Notes: generated by a model not told the origin, from the sequence alone. DNA of 64,000 nt from an uncultured Prochlorococcus sp. (GCF_902522795.1 NZ_CABYWZ010000006.1:1-64000); one strand, 5' to 3'. Counted from the first letter of the stretch, positions 47,099-57,015 are shown. Program-made: numbers and translations.

Positions 47099-48328
47099 TT
47101 ATCCAATACTTACATATTTTTTCCCTTTTTTAATTTCTTGCTCAACAAAAAGTCTGGCCCAATTGTCTACTTCAAGAATATCCTCCAATTCGGGACTCAA
47201 ATTCAAATTCTCAATATGTGATTCACAAGCTTTACTTATAAATGTTGGAATTTCTTGAAAAGAAATTTTTTCCTTGAGGAATTGTTCAACAGCCATTTCA
47301 TTAGCAGCATTTAAGACTGCAGGCATAGTCCCAGAAGATTTTCCTGCAGCATAGGCAAGTCCCATGCATGGATATTTAAACTCGTCTGGCTCTTTAAAAG
47401 TTAATTTTCCAATTTCACTTAGGTTTAATCTTTTCCAATTTGTTTTAAATCTTTCAGGCCAACTCATCGCATATAAAATGGGTAGTTTCATATCTGGCCA
47501 ACCTAATTGAGCTAATACTGAAGAATCTTCCATCTCAATCATTGAATGAATAATACTTTGAGGGTGGATAACTATTTCGATATTTTCGTAAGAGGTCCCA
47601 AATAAATAATGGGCTTCTATAACTTCTAATCCTTTATTCATAAGAGTTGCAGAATCTACAGTTATTTTTTTTCCCATATCCCAATTAGGATGTGAAGTCG
47701 CATCTTCCACTGTGACATACTTTAAATCCTCAACGGCCCAATCTCTGAAAGCACCACCAGAAGCTGTTAAATGTATGGCTTTTAAACCCTTAGGCATCTC
47801 TCCTGTTGAAAAATCTGCATTTTCATAATTAGGTAATCCTTGTAAACATTGAAAGATAGCAGAGTGTTCTGAATCAGCAGGTAAAAGCCTACTATTATTT
47901 TTCTTTAATGCAGGAATAACAATTGGTCCTGCCGCAATTAAAGTTTCTTTGTTAGCAAGTGCAATATTTTTCCCCGCATTAATTGCTGACATTGTTGGAA
48001 TTAATCCTGCACAGCCTACTATCCCTGTCACCACAGTATCTGCCTTATCCCATGCTGCAACTGCGTTAATGCCCTGCTTTCCACCTAAAACCAAGGGAGT
48101 ATCATCCAAATCTAAGTTATTAATATTATCTTTTAAATCTTCTATAAGACTTTCATCCTCAATTGCAACTACCTCTGGTTTATGTGTTTTAACTTGTTCA
48201 GTTAATAAATTAATATTTCTTCCTGCAGAAAGAGCTACGGCTTTAAACTTATCAGGCTGCTCACTAGCTATTTCGAGAGTTTGAGTCCCTATTGAACCAG
48301 TAGAACCGAGCACAGTAATGTATTTCAA
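47099..48328 (-). CDS. dxr: 1-deoxy-D-xylulose 5-phosphate reductoisomerase
   Basis: Dxr converts DXP to MEP using NADPH, the committed step of the non-mevalonate isoprenoid pathway that feeds carotenoids and the phytyl tail of chlorophyll. The 409-residue protein starts with NADPH-binding [20 protein letters not shown]. It has metal- and substrate-binding blocks [53 protein letters not shown] and [15 protein letters not shown]. It is complete. Confidence 0.97.
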   Translation of the reverse strand: MKYITVLGSTGSIGTQTLEIASEQPDKFKAVALSAGRNINLLTEQVKTHKPEVVAIEDESLIEDLKDNINNLDLDDTPLVLGGKQGINAVAAWDKADTVVTGIVGCAGLIPTMSAINAGKNIALANKETLIAAGPIVIPALKKNNSRLLPADSEHSAIFQCLQGLPNYENADFSTGEMPKGLKAIHLTASGGAFRDWAVEDLKYVTVEDATSHPNWDMGKKITVDSATLMNKGLEVIEAHYLFGTSYENIEIVIHPQSIIHSMIEMEDSSVLAQLGWPDMKLPILYAMSWPERFKTNWKRLNLSEIGKLTFKEPDEFKYPCMGLAYAAGKSSGTMPAVLNAANEMAVEQFLKEKISFQEIPTFISKACESHIENLNLSPELEDILEVDNWARLFVEQEIKKGKKYVSIG

Positions 48329-48410
48329 TTTTCTCTGATATTTCTAATATCTTCCCATTTAAAGGTGTATTTAAAAAACAAAAATTTCAAATTGGTTTTT
48401 TTCTTAAAAT

Positions 48411-49880
48411 TTAGACCCTTATCCATGTTGTTATTTCCTTTGTTTGATCAATAAGTTCAATACCTTTTTCTTTCAACAAATTCCTGATTTTATCGGCCTT
48501 CGCATAATTCTTTTCCATTTTTGCTTTCAATCTTTCATCGATTAGCGATGATATTTCGTCTTCTTTTATTTTACTTTCTTTTACTAAAACCTCTCTTTTT
48601 AGACCAAGTACCTCAGTCAACTTTTCAAGAGTTTTAAAATTCTCAAGTAGAAAGAATTTTTCATTTAGGTCTATTTTAAAACCTTCAACCCTTTGAAATT
48701 GGTTTAAAAAGTTTTTTAATGGTTTCGCTAAATCGTAAATAATTGCAATAGCACCTGCTGTATTAAGGTCATTTCCAAGAGCCTCAGTAAATTTAAGCTT
48801 TTTTTGAGATAATTCAAATCTTATTTTCTCTTTGTATTCTTCTTCGAGAGATTCATTTTTATCAATAGATCTAAAAGCACCTTTTGTAAGGTCCATAAAA
48901 GAAAGTGCTACATTAATGTTTTTCCAAGCTTCTGAAGCACTCCTTAAAGCTTCTTCAGTAAAATCAAGTGGTTTTCTATAATTCACAGTCATAACAAAAT
49001 ATCGCAAAGTCATAGGGCTTATACCTGACTTAATTAGTTCTCTTATAGTTTTAAAATTTTTAAGGGATTTACTCATCTTTTGTCCATTTACATTGACCAT
49101 CCCATTGTGTAACCAATAGTTCGCAAGCTTTTTGCCATTGGCTGCTTCTGATTGGGCGATTTCATTCTCATGATGCGGAAAAATCAAATCAGAACCACCT
49201 AAATGGATATCAATAGTATCTCCTAATTCATCTTTAACCATCGCCGAACATTCAATATGCCATCCTGGCCTACCTTTACCCCATGGCGAATCAAAAAATG
49301 GTTCATCATCTTTAGCTTTTTTCCATAGCGCAAAATCTTGCGGATTAAGTTTTTTACTATTTTCCTCATTAACCATTCTTCCTTGCTGATTGATATTTTG
49401 TTCTTGTAAATTTTGATTACTTAGCTTTCCATAATTTTTATTTTTAAAAACAGAATAATAAACGTCTCCATCCCTAGAGTATGCATAACCTTTGTCCTCA
49501 AGGATTGTTATGAAGGAACAGATATTGCATATATGATTCGTTGCTCTTGGCATGCTATCCGGACGCATTATCCCTAAAGAATCCATATCTTTGTGAAATT
49601 CAATGATATTCTTTTCAGATACTTTCTTCATTGAACTGCTTTCTTCTTTCGCTCTTTTTAAGATCTTGTCATCAATATCTGTAAAATTTTGAACATACTT
49701 CACTTTGAAATCACTGTAAATTAAAAATCTTCTCAATACATCCCAAGCGATATAACTTCTAGCATGACCAAGATGACATAAATCATAAACAGTTACCCCA
49801 CAACAATAAATTTTTACTACATCATCAATAGGCTTAAAAACCTCAACTTTTTTGCTTAAAGTATTAAAAAGTTTGATCAT
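48411..49880 (-). CDS. cysS: Cysteinyl-tRNA synthetase
   Basis: CysRS charges tRNA-Cys. The 489-residue protein has VKIYCCGVTVYDLCHLGHAR with a zinc-ligand Cys and the HIGH-like HLGH, GRPGWHIECSAM with a second zinc ligand, and the class I loop KMSKSLKNF. Its C-terminus has the helical DALR-type region. dxr lies 82 bases downstream and polA 24 bases upstream, so this is a leftward cluster of housekeeping genes. Confidence 0.97.
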   Translation of the reverse strand: MIKLFNTLSKKVEVFKPIDDVVKIYCCGVTVYDLCHLGHARSYIAWDVLRRFLIYSDFKVKYVQNFTDIDDKILKRAKEESSSMKKVSEKNIIEFHKDMDSLGIMRPDSMPRATNHICNICSFITILEDKGYAYSRDGDVYYSVFKNKNYGKLSNQNLQEQNINQQGRMVNEENSKKLNPQDFALWKKAKDDEPFFDSPWGKGRPGWHIECSAMVKDELGDTIDIHLGGSDLIFPHHENEIAQSEAANGKKLANYWLHNGMVNVNGQKMSKSLKNFKTIRELIKSGISPMTLRYFVMTVNYRKPLDFTEEALRSASEAWKNINVALSFMDLTKGAFRSIDKNESLEEEYKEKIRFELSQKKLKFTEALGNDLNTAGAIAIIYDLAKPLKNFLNQFQRVEGFKIDLNEKFFLLENFKTLEKLTEVLGLKREVLVKESKIKEDEISSLIDERLKAKMEKNYAKADKIRNLLKEKGIELIDQTKEITTWIRV

Positions 49881-49904
49881 CTTAAAATAAGTATTTCATA
49901 AGGT

Positions 49905-52835
49905 TTATTTTGTCTCCATCCAATTGTCTCCAATTCCAACATCAACTAAAAGAGGCACATTTAATTTTACACAATCTTCCATAGTCTTCTTTACTAATTT
50001 CGTCGTAATTTCTAAAGAATCTGGTTCAACTTCAAACAATAATTCATCATGTACTTGTAAAAGCATTTTTGCTGGAACATTCATTTCTATGAATTTTTTA
50101 TTTAGTTGAACCATTGCAATTTTAATAATATCTGCACTTGAACCCTGAATTGGGGCATTGGCTGCGGCTCTTAGTGACTGTGCTTCCATGCCAGCTCTTC
50201 TTGCCGCTTGCAAATCAATTTCGTAAGGATCTTTTCCTAGTAATCTTCCAAGTCCATTTTTATCAAACTTAAATTCTCTCTTTCTACCAAAAATTGTTTT
50301 TACATAGCCTTTTGATAAGGCAAGCCTTTCTTGAAGTTCAAGAAATTTGAAAATTTTTGAATATCTTTCTTTGTATTTTATTAGGAATTCTTTTGCTTCT
50401 GGAGTACTTACTCCTGTAGAACGTGCAAACTTTTTAATTCCCATACCATAGATAACTCCGAAATTTATTGTTTTCCCAACTCTCCTCTCATCAGAGGAAA
50501 TTTCTTCTTTCTCAAAAATTAATCTTGCAGTCAAAGAATGAATGTCTTCATTTTTATGAAATGCATTTATCAGTATTTCTTCATCCGCAAAATGAGCGAG
50601 TATTCTTAATTCGATCTGAGAATAATCAGCTGATAAAAGTTTCCAATTTTTTTCAGGCAAGAATGCTTTTCTGATTCTTCTACTAAATTCAGTCCGAACC
50701 GGGATATTTTGAAGATTAGGATTACTACTACTTAGTCTCCCAGTCGCTGTAGCAGCTTGATTAAAGTTTGTATGAACTCTTCCTGTTTTTTCGTTAATAA
50801 GATTTGGAAGAGCATCAATATAGGTGCTAAGTAATTTGCTAAGAGTTCTATGTTTTATTAAATGTTGGATTATTTCATGTTCGTCGACTAATCTTTCCAG
50901 AACTACTGCATCTGTACTCCATCCTGTTTTTGTTTTCCGTGATTTTTTCTTATCCAAATTTAATTTTTCAAACAAGATCTCACCAAGTTGTTTTGGTGAG
51001 GATAGATTGAAACTTTCCTCTGCTAACTCATAAACTTTAGTTTCAATATCTTCTAAGGTACTTTTTAATTCTTTTGAGAGTTTATCTAAATAAGGGATAT
51101 CGATCGTAATTCCATTCATTTCCATTTGGGACAATACCGGCTCTAAAGGCAGCTCGATTTCTTCGAACAATTTGATTAATTCATCTTTTTCCTTTGAAAA
51201 ACTTTCTTTAAAAATTTTGACAATCTTAAAAGTTAGAAAAACATCATAACCGCAGTAAATACTTGCTTCATCAATATCAACAAATGAAAAGTCTTTATTT
51301 TTTCCAACTGTCTCCTTAAATGAAGGAGGCTTAAATCCAAATAATCTAAAACTAATTTCACTTAACCCATGTTTCTCCTGATTATTAAGAAGGTAGTCTG
51401 CTAACAAGGTGTCAAAGGTTACGCCTTTAAGACCCAGTCCATGATTAAAAAATATTTGCCTATCAAATTTAGAATTTTGGAGTGCCTTTTCTTTTTTTGG
51501 ATCTTCTATCCAATTTCTTAGCTTTGAGAAAACATCTTCAATTGATAATTGATTGGGGGTCTCCTTTTTTGTTTGATGACCAAGAGGTATATAAAATAAA
51601 TCATCATTTTCTTCTCCAAGACATAACCCTATCCCAACAAGTTCCGCATCGATTGGATTCAAACTATTGGTCTCTGTATCTAAAGAAACTATTTGATTAG
51701 TCTTGTCTAATCTTTGAATTAATTTATCAAGTAATTCGAAATCATTTACAACAGTTACCTTGATTTTAGGGATTTTATTTTGACTATTTTCTAATTCACT
51801 TTTACTTGATCCCTTTTGATCTTTCTCCTCCTCTTTAGCTACATTATTTTTGTCAAAACCACCTTTGCTGAAAGTTGAATTGAAAATATCAATTTGTCTA
51901 AGTAGTGTTGATAGTTCTAATTTTTTCAGTGACTCTGAAAGTAGTTCTTGATTTATATTTTTTAATTCATAACCGTTACTTAAAATTAAAGGCACCTCAG
52001 TATTTATTTTTGCTAGATCCCTTGAAAGAAAAGCATTATGTTTATCGTTTCTGAGCTTTTCTATAACTGAACCTTTGATGAATCCTTTATATTTCTTATC
52101 GTTGTTCTGCTGAATCTTGTCCAAAGCTTGATAGATTCCATCAAGCGTATCGTTCTCTTTTAGTAGATTAATTGCAGTTTTTGGACCTACCCCCTTAATA
52201 CCTGGAATATTATCAGAACTATCACCAGTTAGGGCTTTGAGATCAACTACTCTTTCTGGCGCAACACCTAATTTTTCTTTTACTCCATTTTCATTCATAA
52301 GAGTTGGATTTCCACTTTTCGCATATGGACCCCCACCCATATAAAGTACATAAATATCTTTTTGATCATCTACTAATTGAAATAAGTCCCTATCTCCAGA
52401 AAGAATATTTACACACCATCCTTTAGAAGAAGCATCATTTGCAATTGTGCCTAGGAGATCATCTGCTTCGTATCCTGGAGATTTAAAAATTGGTAAATTA
52501 AGGCTTTCTTCTAAAATGATTTCTAGTTGTTCAATATCCTGAAAAAAAACATCTGGTGCTACATCTCTATTGGCCTTGTAATTTGGATCTAATTCATGTC
52601 TGAAAGTAGGTTTTTCTGTATCAAACGTAATACAAACACCCTCAGGACTAATAGTTTTACAATTATCCAGAAGGCTTTTTAGAAATCCATAAGTGACACT
52701 TGTTGGAAATCCCTCTTTAGTGGTTAAACCTCCATCAATCCCTTTGCTAAATGCATAGAAACTTCTAAAAGCAAGTGAGTGGCCATCGACTAAAAGTAAA
52801 ATTGGTTTTTTAGAGTTTTCAGATTTTAAACTCAT
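49905..52835 (-). CDS. polA: DNA polymerase I
   Basis: The 976-residue protein has three domains. The 5'-3' nuclease is at about 1-300 (LLLVDGHSLAFRSFYAF, YEADDLLGTIA, GVGPKTAINLL). The 3'-5' proofreading exonuclease is at about 355-560 with all catalytic motifs: SLDTETNSL, NSKFDRQ and YCGYDVFLT. The polymerase is at about 600-976 with motif A DYSQIELRILAHF, motif B RRVGKTINFGVIYG and motif C LQVHDELLFEV. So proofreading appears intact. The start overlaps the end of the upstream HlyD gene by four bases. Confidence 0.98.
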   Translation of the reverse strand: MSLKSENSKKPILLLVDGHSLAFRSFYAFSKGIDGGLTTKEGFPTSVTYGFLKSLLDNCKTISPEGVCITFDTEKPTFRHELDPNYKANRDVAPDVFFQDIEQLEIILEESLNLPIFKSPGYEADDLLGTIANDASSKGWCVNILSGDRDLFQLVDDQKDIYVLYMGGGPYAKSGNPTLMNENGVKEKLGVAPERVVDLKALTGDSSDNIPGIKGVGPKTAINLLKENDTLDGIYQALDKIQQNNDKKYKGFIKGSVIEKLRNDKHNAFLSRDLAKINTEVPLILSNGYELKNINQELLSESLKKLELSTLLRQIDIFNSTFSKGGFDKNNVAKEEEKDQKGSSKSELENSQNKIPKIKVTVVNDFELLDKLIQRLDKTNQIVSLDTETNSLNPIDAELVGIGLCLGEENDDLFYIPLGHQTKKETPNQLSIEDVFSKLRNWIEDPKKEKALQNSKFDRQIFFNHGLGLKGVTFDTLLADYLLNNQEKHGLSEISFRLFGFKPPSFKETVGKNKDFSFVDIDEASIYCGYDVFLTFKIVKIFKESFSKEKDELIKLFEEIELPLEPVLSQMEMNGITIDIPYLDKLSKELKSTLEDIETKVYELAEESFNLSSPKQLGEILFEKLNLDKKKSRKTKTGWSTDAVVLERLVDEHEIIQHLIKHRTLSKLLSTYIDALPNLINEKTGRVHTNFNQAATATGRLSSSNPNLQNIPVRTEFSRRIRKAFLPEKNWKLLSADYSQIELRILAHFADEEILINAFHKNEDIHSLTARLIFEKEEISSDERRVGKTINFGVIYGMGIKKFARSTGVSTPEAKEFLIKYKERYSKIFKFLELQERLALSKGYVKTIFGRKREFKFDKNGLGRLLGKDPYEIDLQAARRAGMEAQSLRAAANAPIQGSSADIIKIAMVQLNKKFIEMNVPAKMLLQVHDELLFEVEPDSLEITTKLVKKTMEDCVKLNVPLLVDVGIGDNWMETK

Positions 52836-53893
52836 TTTCTCTTCTTAGCCCAAGGTGGGATGTCAATAAAGATTTTCTCTCCAGGTTCTAATCCATCAAT
52901 TACTGCAGTTTTATTTCCACTACTTATCCCAATTTCGATTTTTTCAAACTTGGGAGAATTGTTTTTATCAACTTTCAAAATTCCTTTTTCACCTTTTTCA
53001 GTGACAATAGAAACTGTTGGAACTAGGATTTTTTCTTCATTACCTTTGACTCTAAATTCAAGATCTGCAGTCATTCCAATTTTGATTTCTTCAGAAATAT
53101 CTTTAAAATTTAAAGTTACTTCGAATGAGGTTACATTATTATCTTTTACAGCTCTTGTAGCTATTTTTTTAACTATGGCACTATATTTTTTTGAGGGGTA
53201 AGCCTCAATTCTTACTGAGGCTTCTTGACCTATTTTTATTCTGCCAATGTCACTCTCAGGAACTTTAGCAACAATCTCTAGGCCCTCTGATAATTCAAAA
53301 ATAAAGTTTTTGGTTTTAGGGTCAGAACTTAAGTTTGTACTTGGTGTGACATAAGATCCTATCTCAGCATATTTTGCAGTTATCTTTCCTCCATAAGGAG
53401 CTTTAATAAGATAGAAACTTTTTTCAGCTTTTGCATCATTAAGTTTTGCGCTACTAATGTTGTAGTTATTTTTATAACTTTCGTAGTCTTCTTTACTTAC
53501 CGCACCTTCTTGATATAAATATTCCCTTCTTAAAAATTCAGATTTTTGTTTTTCTACATTTAATTCAAGTTCTTCAATTTTATAGATAAAGTCATCATCA
53601 TCAAGAGAAGCTAAAATCTGATCTTTTTTAACAAGATCGCCCTCATCTACTTTGATTTCTTTTATTAAGCCTTGCTTCCGAGGCCCAATATTGCTTGTCC
53701 TTATTGCTTTTACTTCACCACTCGTATTAATTGAATCTGAAAGGATTCCTTTTTCAACTTGAACTACAAAATCAGAAATGTCTTTTGATTTATTTTTCTT
53801 GAAGGAATTGGTTATGAAAACGAAAAATATAGTTAAAAAAAGTAATATAATTCCACTTCTTAGATTTATATTTTTTTTTATTAAATCAAGCAT
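52832..53893 (-). CDS. HlyD/RND-type membrane fusion protein
   Basis: This 353-residue periplasmic adaptor has an N-terminal membrane anchor at about residues 12-30. It then has a lipoyl-like half (VKAIRTSNIGPRKQGLIKEI, with KVDEGDLVKKDQILASLDDD), a helical hairpin around 95-150 (Lys- and Glu-rich, AVSKEDYESYKNNYN), and a beta-barrel part (AKVPESDIGRIKIGQEASVR). Such adaptors link an ABC or RND pump to an outer-membrane channel. The pump gene is not adjacent. Its stop overlaps polA. Confidence 0.88.
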   Translation of the reverse strand: MLDLIKKNINLRSGIILLFLTIFFVFITNSFKKNKSKDISDFVVQVEKGILSDSINTSGEVKAIRTSNIGPRKQGLIKEIKVDEGDLVKKDQILASLDDDDFIYKIEELELNVEKQKSEFLRREYLYQEGAVSKEDYESYKNNYNISSAKLNDAKAEKSFYLIKAPYGGKITAKYAEIGSYVTPSTNLSSDPKTKNFIFELSEGLEIVAKVPESDIGRIKIGQEASVRIEAYPSKKYSAIVKKIATRAVKDNNVTSFEVTLNFKDISEEIKIGMTADLEFRVKGNEEKILVPTVSIVTEKGEKGILKVDKNNSPKFEKIEIGISSGNKTAVIDGLEPGEKIFIDIPPWAKKRK

Positions 53894-54037
53894 TTCTTTT
53901 GAAAAAAAGTAATTGAGAATATTTGGGAACTAAATAAATATTCAAGTCGATTATAAATAACTTATCCAAGATTGGTTAAGTAAATACTATATTACTAGAA
54001 GATGTTTTCTGAATAGTTTTTCCATAAATTTTTTCAA

Positions 54038-55129
54038 ATGTTAAAAGCCGGTATTATTGGATTACCAAATGTTGGAAAATCAACTTTATTTAATGCACTT
54101 GTAGAAAATGCTAAAGCTCAAGCGGCTAATTTCCCCTTTTGTACGATAGAACCTAATAAAGGCATAGTTTCTGTCCCAGATCAAAGATTACAAGAGCTAG
54201 GTAATTTAAGTTCTAGCCAAAATATTATCCCAACAAAAATTGAATTTGTAGATATTGCAGGATTAGTAAAAGGAGCCAGTAAAGGTGAAGGTTTGGGAAA
54301 TAAATTTTTGTCAAATATCAGGGAGGTTGATGCAATAGTTCATGTTGTAAGGTGCTTTGAAGATAGTGACGTAATTCATGTTTCCGGTAAGGTAGATCCC
54401 TTGGATGACATTGAAATAATTAATCTGGAATTGAATTTAGCTGATTTATCTCAACTCCAAAAAAGAAGAGAAAGAATTAAAAAACAGGTTAGAACTAGTA
54501 AAGAGGCAGCAAAAGAAGATAACTTACTGGAAAAAATTGAAGAAGAGCTACAGAAAGGACTTTCAGTTAGATCAATATCTTTGAGTGAAGAAGAAAATTT
54601 AATAATTAAGCAACTAGGCTTCCTTACTGCTAAACCAATCATTTACGCAACAAATTTGAATGAAAATGATTTAGCTGAAGGTAATGATTTCTCATCAAAA
54701 GTTCAGAGTTTTGCAAGAAATGAAAATACAGAATGTATAAAAATATCAGCGCAAGTCGAATCTGAATTAATAGAGTTAGAACCAGAAGATAAAATAGACT
54801 ACCTTATTGGCTTAGGAGTAGAAGAAGGGGGATTAAGTTCATTAATTAGATCAACATATAAATTATTGGGATTAAAAACTTATTTCACTACCGGAGAAAA
54901 GGAGACAAAAGCTTGGACAATAAAAGATGGGATGACTGCGCCACAGGCAGCAGGAGTAATTCATACTGATTTTGAAAAAGGATTTATAAGAGCTCAGACT
55001 ATTTCGTATCAAAATTTAATTGATTCAGGTTCAATTGCCAATGCAAAAACTAAAGGTCTTTTAAGAAGTGAAGGTAAGGAATATATTGTTAACGAAGGTG
55101 ATGTAATGGAGTTCTTATTTAACGTTTAG
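54038..55129 (+). CDS. ychF: Obg-like ATPase YchF
   Basis: This 363-residue translation-linked ATPase has P-loop GIIGLPNVGKSTLFNAL and G3 VDIAGLVKGASKGEGLGNKF. ATNLNEND stands in place of the NKxD motif, the reason these proteins prefer ATP. A coiled-coil lies at about 130-190 and a C-terminal TGS domain includes HTDFEKGFIRAQTI. Divergent from the HlyD gene. The next genes converge on it. Confidence 0.96.
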   Translation: MLKAGIIGLPNVGKSTLFNALVENAKAQAANFPFCTIEPNKGIVSVPDQRLQELGNLSSSQNIIPTKIEFVDIAGLVKGASKGEGLGNKFLSNIREVDAIVHVVRCFEDSDVIHVSGKVDPLDDIEIINLELNLADLSQLQKRRERIKKQVRTSKEAAKEDNLLEKIEEELQKGLSVRSISLSEEENLIIKQLGFLTAKPIIYATNLNENDLAEGNDFSSKVQSFARNENTECIKISAQVESELIELEPEDKIDYLIGLGVEEGGLSSLIRSTYKLLGLKTYFTTGEKETKAWTIKDGMTAPQAAGVIHTDFEKGFIRAQTISYQNLIDSGSIANAKTKGLLRSEGKEYIVNEGDVMEFLFNV

Positions 55130-55137
55130 TAAGTCTC

Positions 55138-55296
55138 TTAAGGCTTACTATTTTGCTTTTTGATTTTAAATTCAAAAAATGAAATTAATAAAATTAAGAT
55201 ACATCCTAAGCAACTTCCTATTAACCCAAAAACAATGGTTGTAAAGCCATCATCGTAGCCATATTGTAGTTGTGGTAAGTGAGGGGGTATTGGCAT
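55138..55296 (-). CDS. Small one-helix membrane protein (52 residues)
   Basis: On the minus strand the ATG at 55296 shares one base with the stop of the upstream small ORF (TAATG). The product reads MPIPPHLPQLQYGYDDGF, then TTIVFGLIGSCLGCILILL and a basic tail. The single hydrophobic helix at about residues 20-41 and the Pro-rich N-terminus suggest a thylakoid or plasma-membrane peptide. No family is recognised. Coupled translation with the next ORF supports it. Confidence 0.6.
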   Translation of the reverse strand: MPIPPHLPQLQYGYDDGFTTIVFGLIGSCLGCILILLISFFEFKIKKQNSKP

Positions 55297-55457
55297 TATT
55301 TTTCAACAGAATTTTCAATATCTTCCATTAAATGTTTAGTTGATCTACTAAAACCATTAGTTTTTAGATAGTTTTGAGCCTCTCTAAATTTTTCAGCTAC
55401 TCTTTTTGCATATGGAGTATTCATGGAATTTTGAGTCATGTTGAAAATGCGACTCAT
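55296..55457 (-). CDS. Small soluble hypothetical protein (53 residues)
   Basis: ATG at 55457 opens 53 codons: MSRIFNMTQNSMNTPYAKRV, then AEKFREAQNYLKTNGFSRST and HLMEDIENSVEK. It is helical and soluble, with near-balanced charge. Its TAA overlaps the ATG of the following membrane ORF, so the two form a leftward pair. A second Met at residue 7 or 12 could be the start. Confidence 0.55.
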   Translation of the reverse strand: MSRIFNMTQNSMNTPYAKRVAEKFREAQNYLKTNGFSRSTKHLMEDIENSVEK

Positions 55458-55599
55458 TTTATAATCTGATTTAGGTAACCCCTTGATAAGTATTCAAAAA
55501 TACAAGAATATAAAAATAGGATTTTTTACTTACTAAGAAATTTATTGTGAAAGTTCTTGATTCTCCAAATAAAGTTTTTTCAAATTAGAGAAATTGACA

Positions 55600-55884
55600 A
55601 TGACAAATATATTATTAATTCTTTTTTTTATACTTTTATTTTTATTACTTTTTTATTCAAAAAGAAATAGAGGGTTAGCCCAAAAAACAACAATTAGTCC
55701 AACTTATGTACCTTTCTTAAAAGAACAAGAATTTAATCCTGACATAAGTACTGATAATTGGGATTTACACAAACTTAGATTAGATAAATTTAAAAGATCA
55801 CAATATAAGGGATTAACTTTCTTCGTAAGTTCAGAAAATAAAATTTACTATCTTTCTGAAGAAGGGGATAAGGTTTATTGCTAA
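55600..55884 (+). CDS. Membrane-anchored hypothetical protein (94 residues)
   Basis: From ATG 55600 the product has one membrane helix (TNILLILFFILLFLLLFYSK), then a soluble part with FLKEQEFNPDISTDNWDLHK, then YKGLTFFVSSENKIYYLSEE. A TTG two codons upstream is less likely to be used. No family is recognised. Divergent from the two small ORFs on the left. Confidence 0.6.
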   Translation: MTNILLILFFILLFLLLFYSKRNRGLAQKTTISPTYVPFLKEQEFNPDISTDNWDLHKLRLDKFKRSQYKGLTFFVSSENKIYYLSEEGDKVYC

Positions 55885-55937
55885 CAGGTGAAATTAATTT
55901 TATAAATAATAAAAGCCAATAGAAATTAATAATATTA

Positions 55938-56189
55938 ATGAAGTATTTTTTTTTATTATCAGAAAAGTTCTATAAGTTTATCGAATGGGAGTGGAATACT
56001 TTAAAAAATCTAAGAAGAACAAAAAGAAAGAATTTTTTTCTAAGAGGATCATTTGCGGTATTTAGTTTATTCTCTATTCTTTTTGTAATATTTTCTCCTC
56101 CTATCGCTTTTGGATTGTTATTTGGTGAGGGATTGAAATTTAGTACTTTTTTTATTTGGATATGGATTTTAAATTTGAAGTTTTTTTGA
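55938..56189 (+). CDS. Small membrane hypothetical protein (83 residues)
   Basis: The protein has a helix-forming N-terminus (LLSEKFYKFIEWEWNTLK), a basic LRRTKRKNFFLRG segment, then two hydrophobic stretches (FSLFSILFVIFSPPIAFGLL, then FSTFFIWIWILNL). No family recognised. Follows the previous gene by 53 bases. Confidence 0.55.
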   Translation: MKYFFLLSEKFYKFIEWEWNTLKNLRRTKRKNFFLRGSFAVFSLFSILFVIFSPPIAFGLLFGEGLKFSTFFIWIWILNLKFF

Positions 56190-56247
56190 AAATGTATAAT
56201 TTATTTCCCGAGATTATTTAAAATTAATAATATAAAAAATTTATTTT

Positions 56248-56463
56248 ATGCCAAAAATATTCAAACAAAATAGGTTCGCTTTGTTGGGAGCTAATATATT
56301 AATAATTTTACTTTGGGTAACTATATCTTCCTTTTTTATGAATTTATTTCAAAGTGAAAATGCCCCATTTTATATGTATAAAATTTCTTTTTTAATCAGA
56401 TTCCTTCCTCCTATTTGGGTTACATGGTTCCTTTGGATAAAAAGAGGTGGTTTAAAAAGATAA
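56248..56463 (+). CDS. Small membrane hypothetical protein (71 residues)
   Basis: Two hydrophobic segments (LLGANILIILLWVTISSFFM, then FLIRFLPPIWVTWFLWIK) and a basic C-terminus (RGGLKR) make a two-helix membrane protein. No family is recognised. It lies 58 bases after the previous small membrane gene in the same direction and may share its transcript. Confidence 0.55.
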   Translation: MPKIFKQNRFALLGANILIILLWVTISSFFMNLFQSENAPFYMYKISFLIRFLPPIWVTWFLWIKRGGLKR

Positions 56464-56611
56464 ATTACAAAACCATTTTTACGGATTTATTATAAAAATA
56501 AATCAGTTAAGCTCAGAAAGCTTACTTGGAATTTTCATGTAAGAATTAGGTAATTGAGAAATTGTTTTTAGCTAAGATATAATCTTTTTTTTTTACAAAT
56601 ATTTGTCTCAT

Positions 56612-56648
56612 AAAAAAGTGCTTGTCAGTATCCCTATTGACAAACACT
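56612..56648 (-). terminator. Intrinsic terminator of the leftward hli unit
   Basis: AGTGTTTGTCA (minus strand) and TGACAAGCACT pair over 11 positions with one mismatch and a loop of about 10 bases. A T6 tract follows at 56617-56612 on the minus strand. It lies just downstream of the leftward small ORF and hli genes and should end their transcript. Confidence 0.65.
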
Positions 56649-56670
56649 CATGACGATCATTTTTTAAAAA

Positions 56671-56850
56671 TTAAACAGGCAATCTATTATCAATTTCTAC
56701 TACTCCAGAATCCATAAGACGGCCGATCTTAATAACTAAAGCCATATCTAACCTTGAAAATTCAGATTGATGGTTAGTTATCCAATCAAGTTCAGAAAGA
56801 GTTATAACTCCCAAAGTATTTACTTTAAGAAAAAGTAAGCCTAAATTCAT
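56671..56850 (-). CDS. Small conserved protein after hli (59 residues)
   Basis: ATG at 56850 opens one base after the stop of the upstream hli gene. The product reads MNLGLLFLKVNTLGVITLSE, then LDWITNHQSEFSRLDMALVI and KIGRLMDSGVVEIDNRLPV. It looks like a small winged-helix or all-alpha fold, without a membrane helix. No family is recognised. Tight spacing to hli suggests a shared function in light stress; this is inference. Confidence 0.65.
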   Translation of the reverse strand: MNLGLLFLKVNTLGVITLSELDWITNHQSEFSRLDMALVIKIGRLMDSGVVEIDNRLPV

Positions 56851-56851
56851 T

Positions 56852-56980
56852 TTAAAAAATACCTGGGATTATCCATCCGAACAAGCCATAATTTACAACT
56901 AATGCAAATAAGCCCATCATTGCCATTCTTCCATTAGTTCTTTCGGCGTTTTGCCAATAAGTTGGTTTTGAATTTTCCAT
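56852..56980 (-). CDS. hli: High-light-inducible protein (Hli), 42 residues
   Basis: The 42-residue one-helix protein reads MENSKPTYWQNAERTNGRMA, then MMGLFALVVNYG and FGWIIPGIF. The chlorophyll-binding motif ExxNxR is in AERTNGRMAMMG. The usual TGQIIPG end is changed to FGWIIPG. Hli proteins bind chlorophyll and carotenoid, quench excitation and help assemble photosystems. First member of the leftward unit with the 59-residue ORF. Confidence 0.93.
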   Translation of the reverse strand: MENSKPTYWQNAERTNGRMAMMGLFALVVNYGLFGWIIPGIF

Positions 56981-57015
56981 TTTTCTGATTTGTAGAAATG
57001 ATAAATAGTAGGTTT

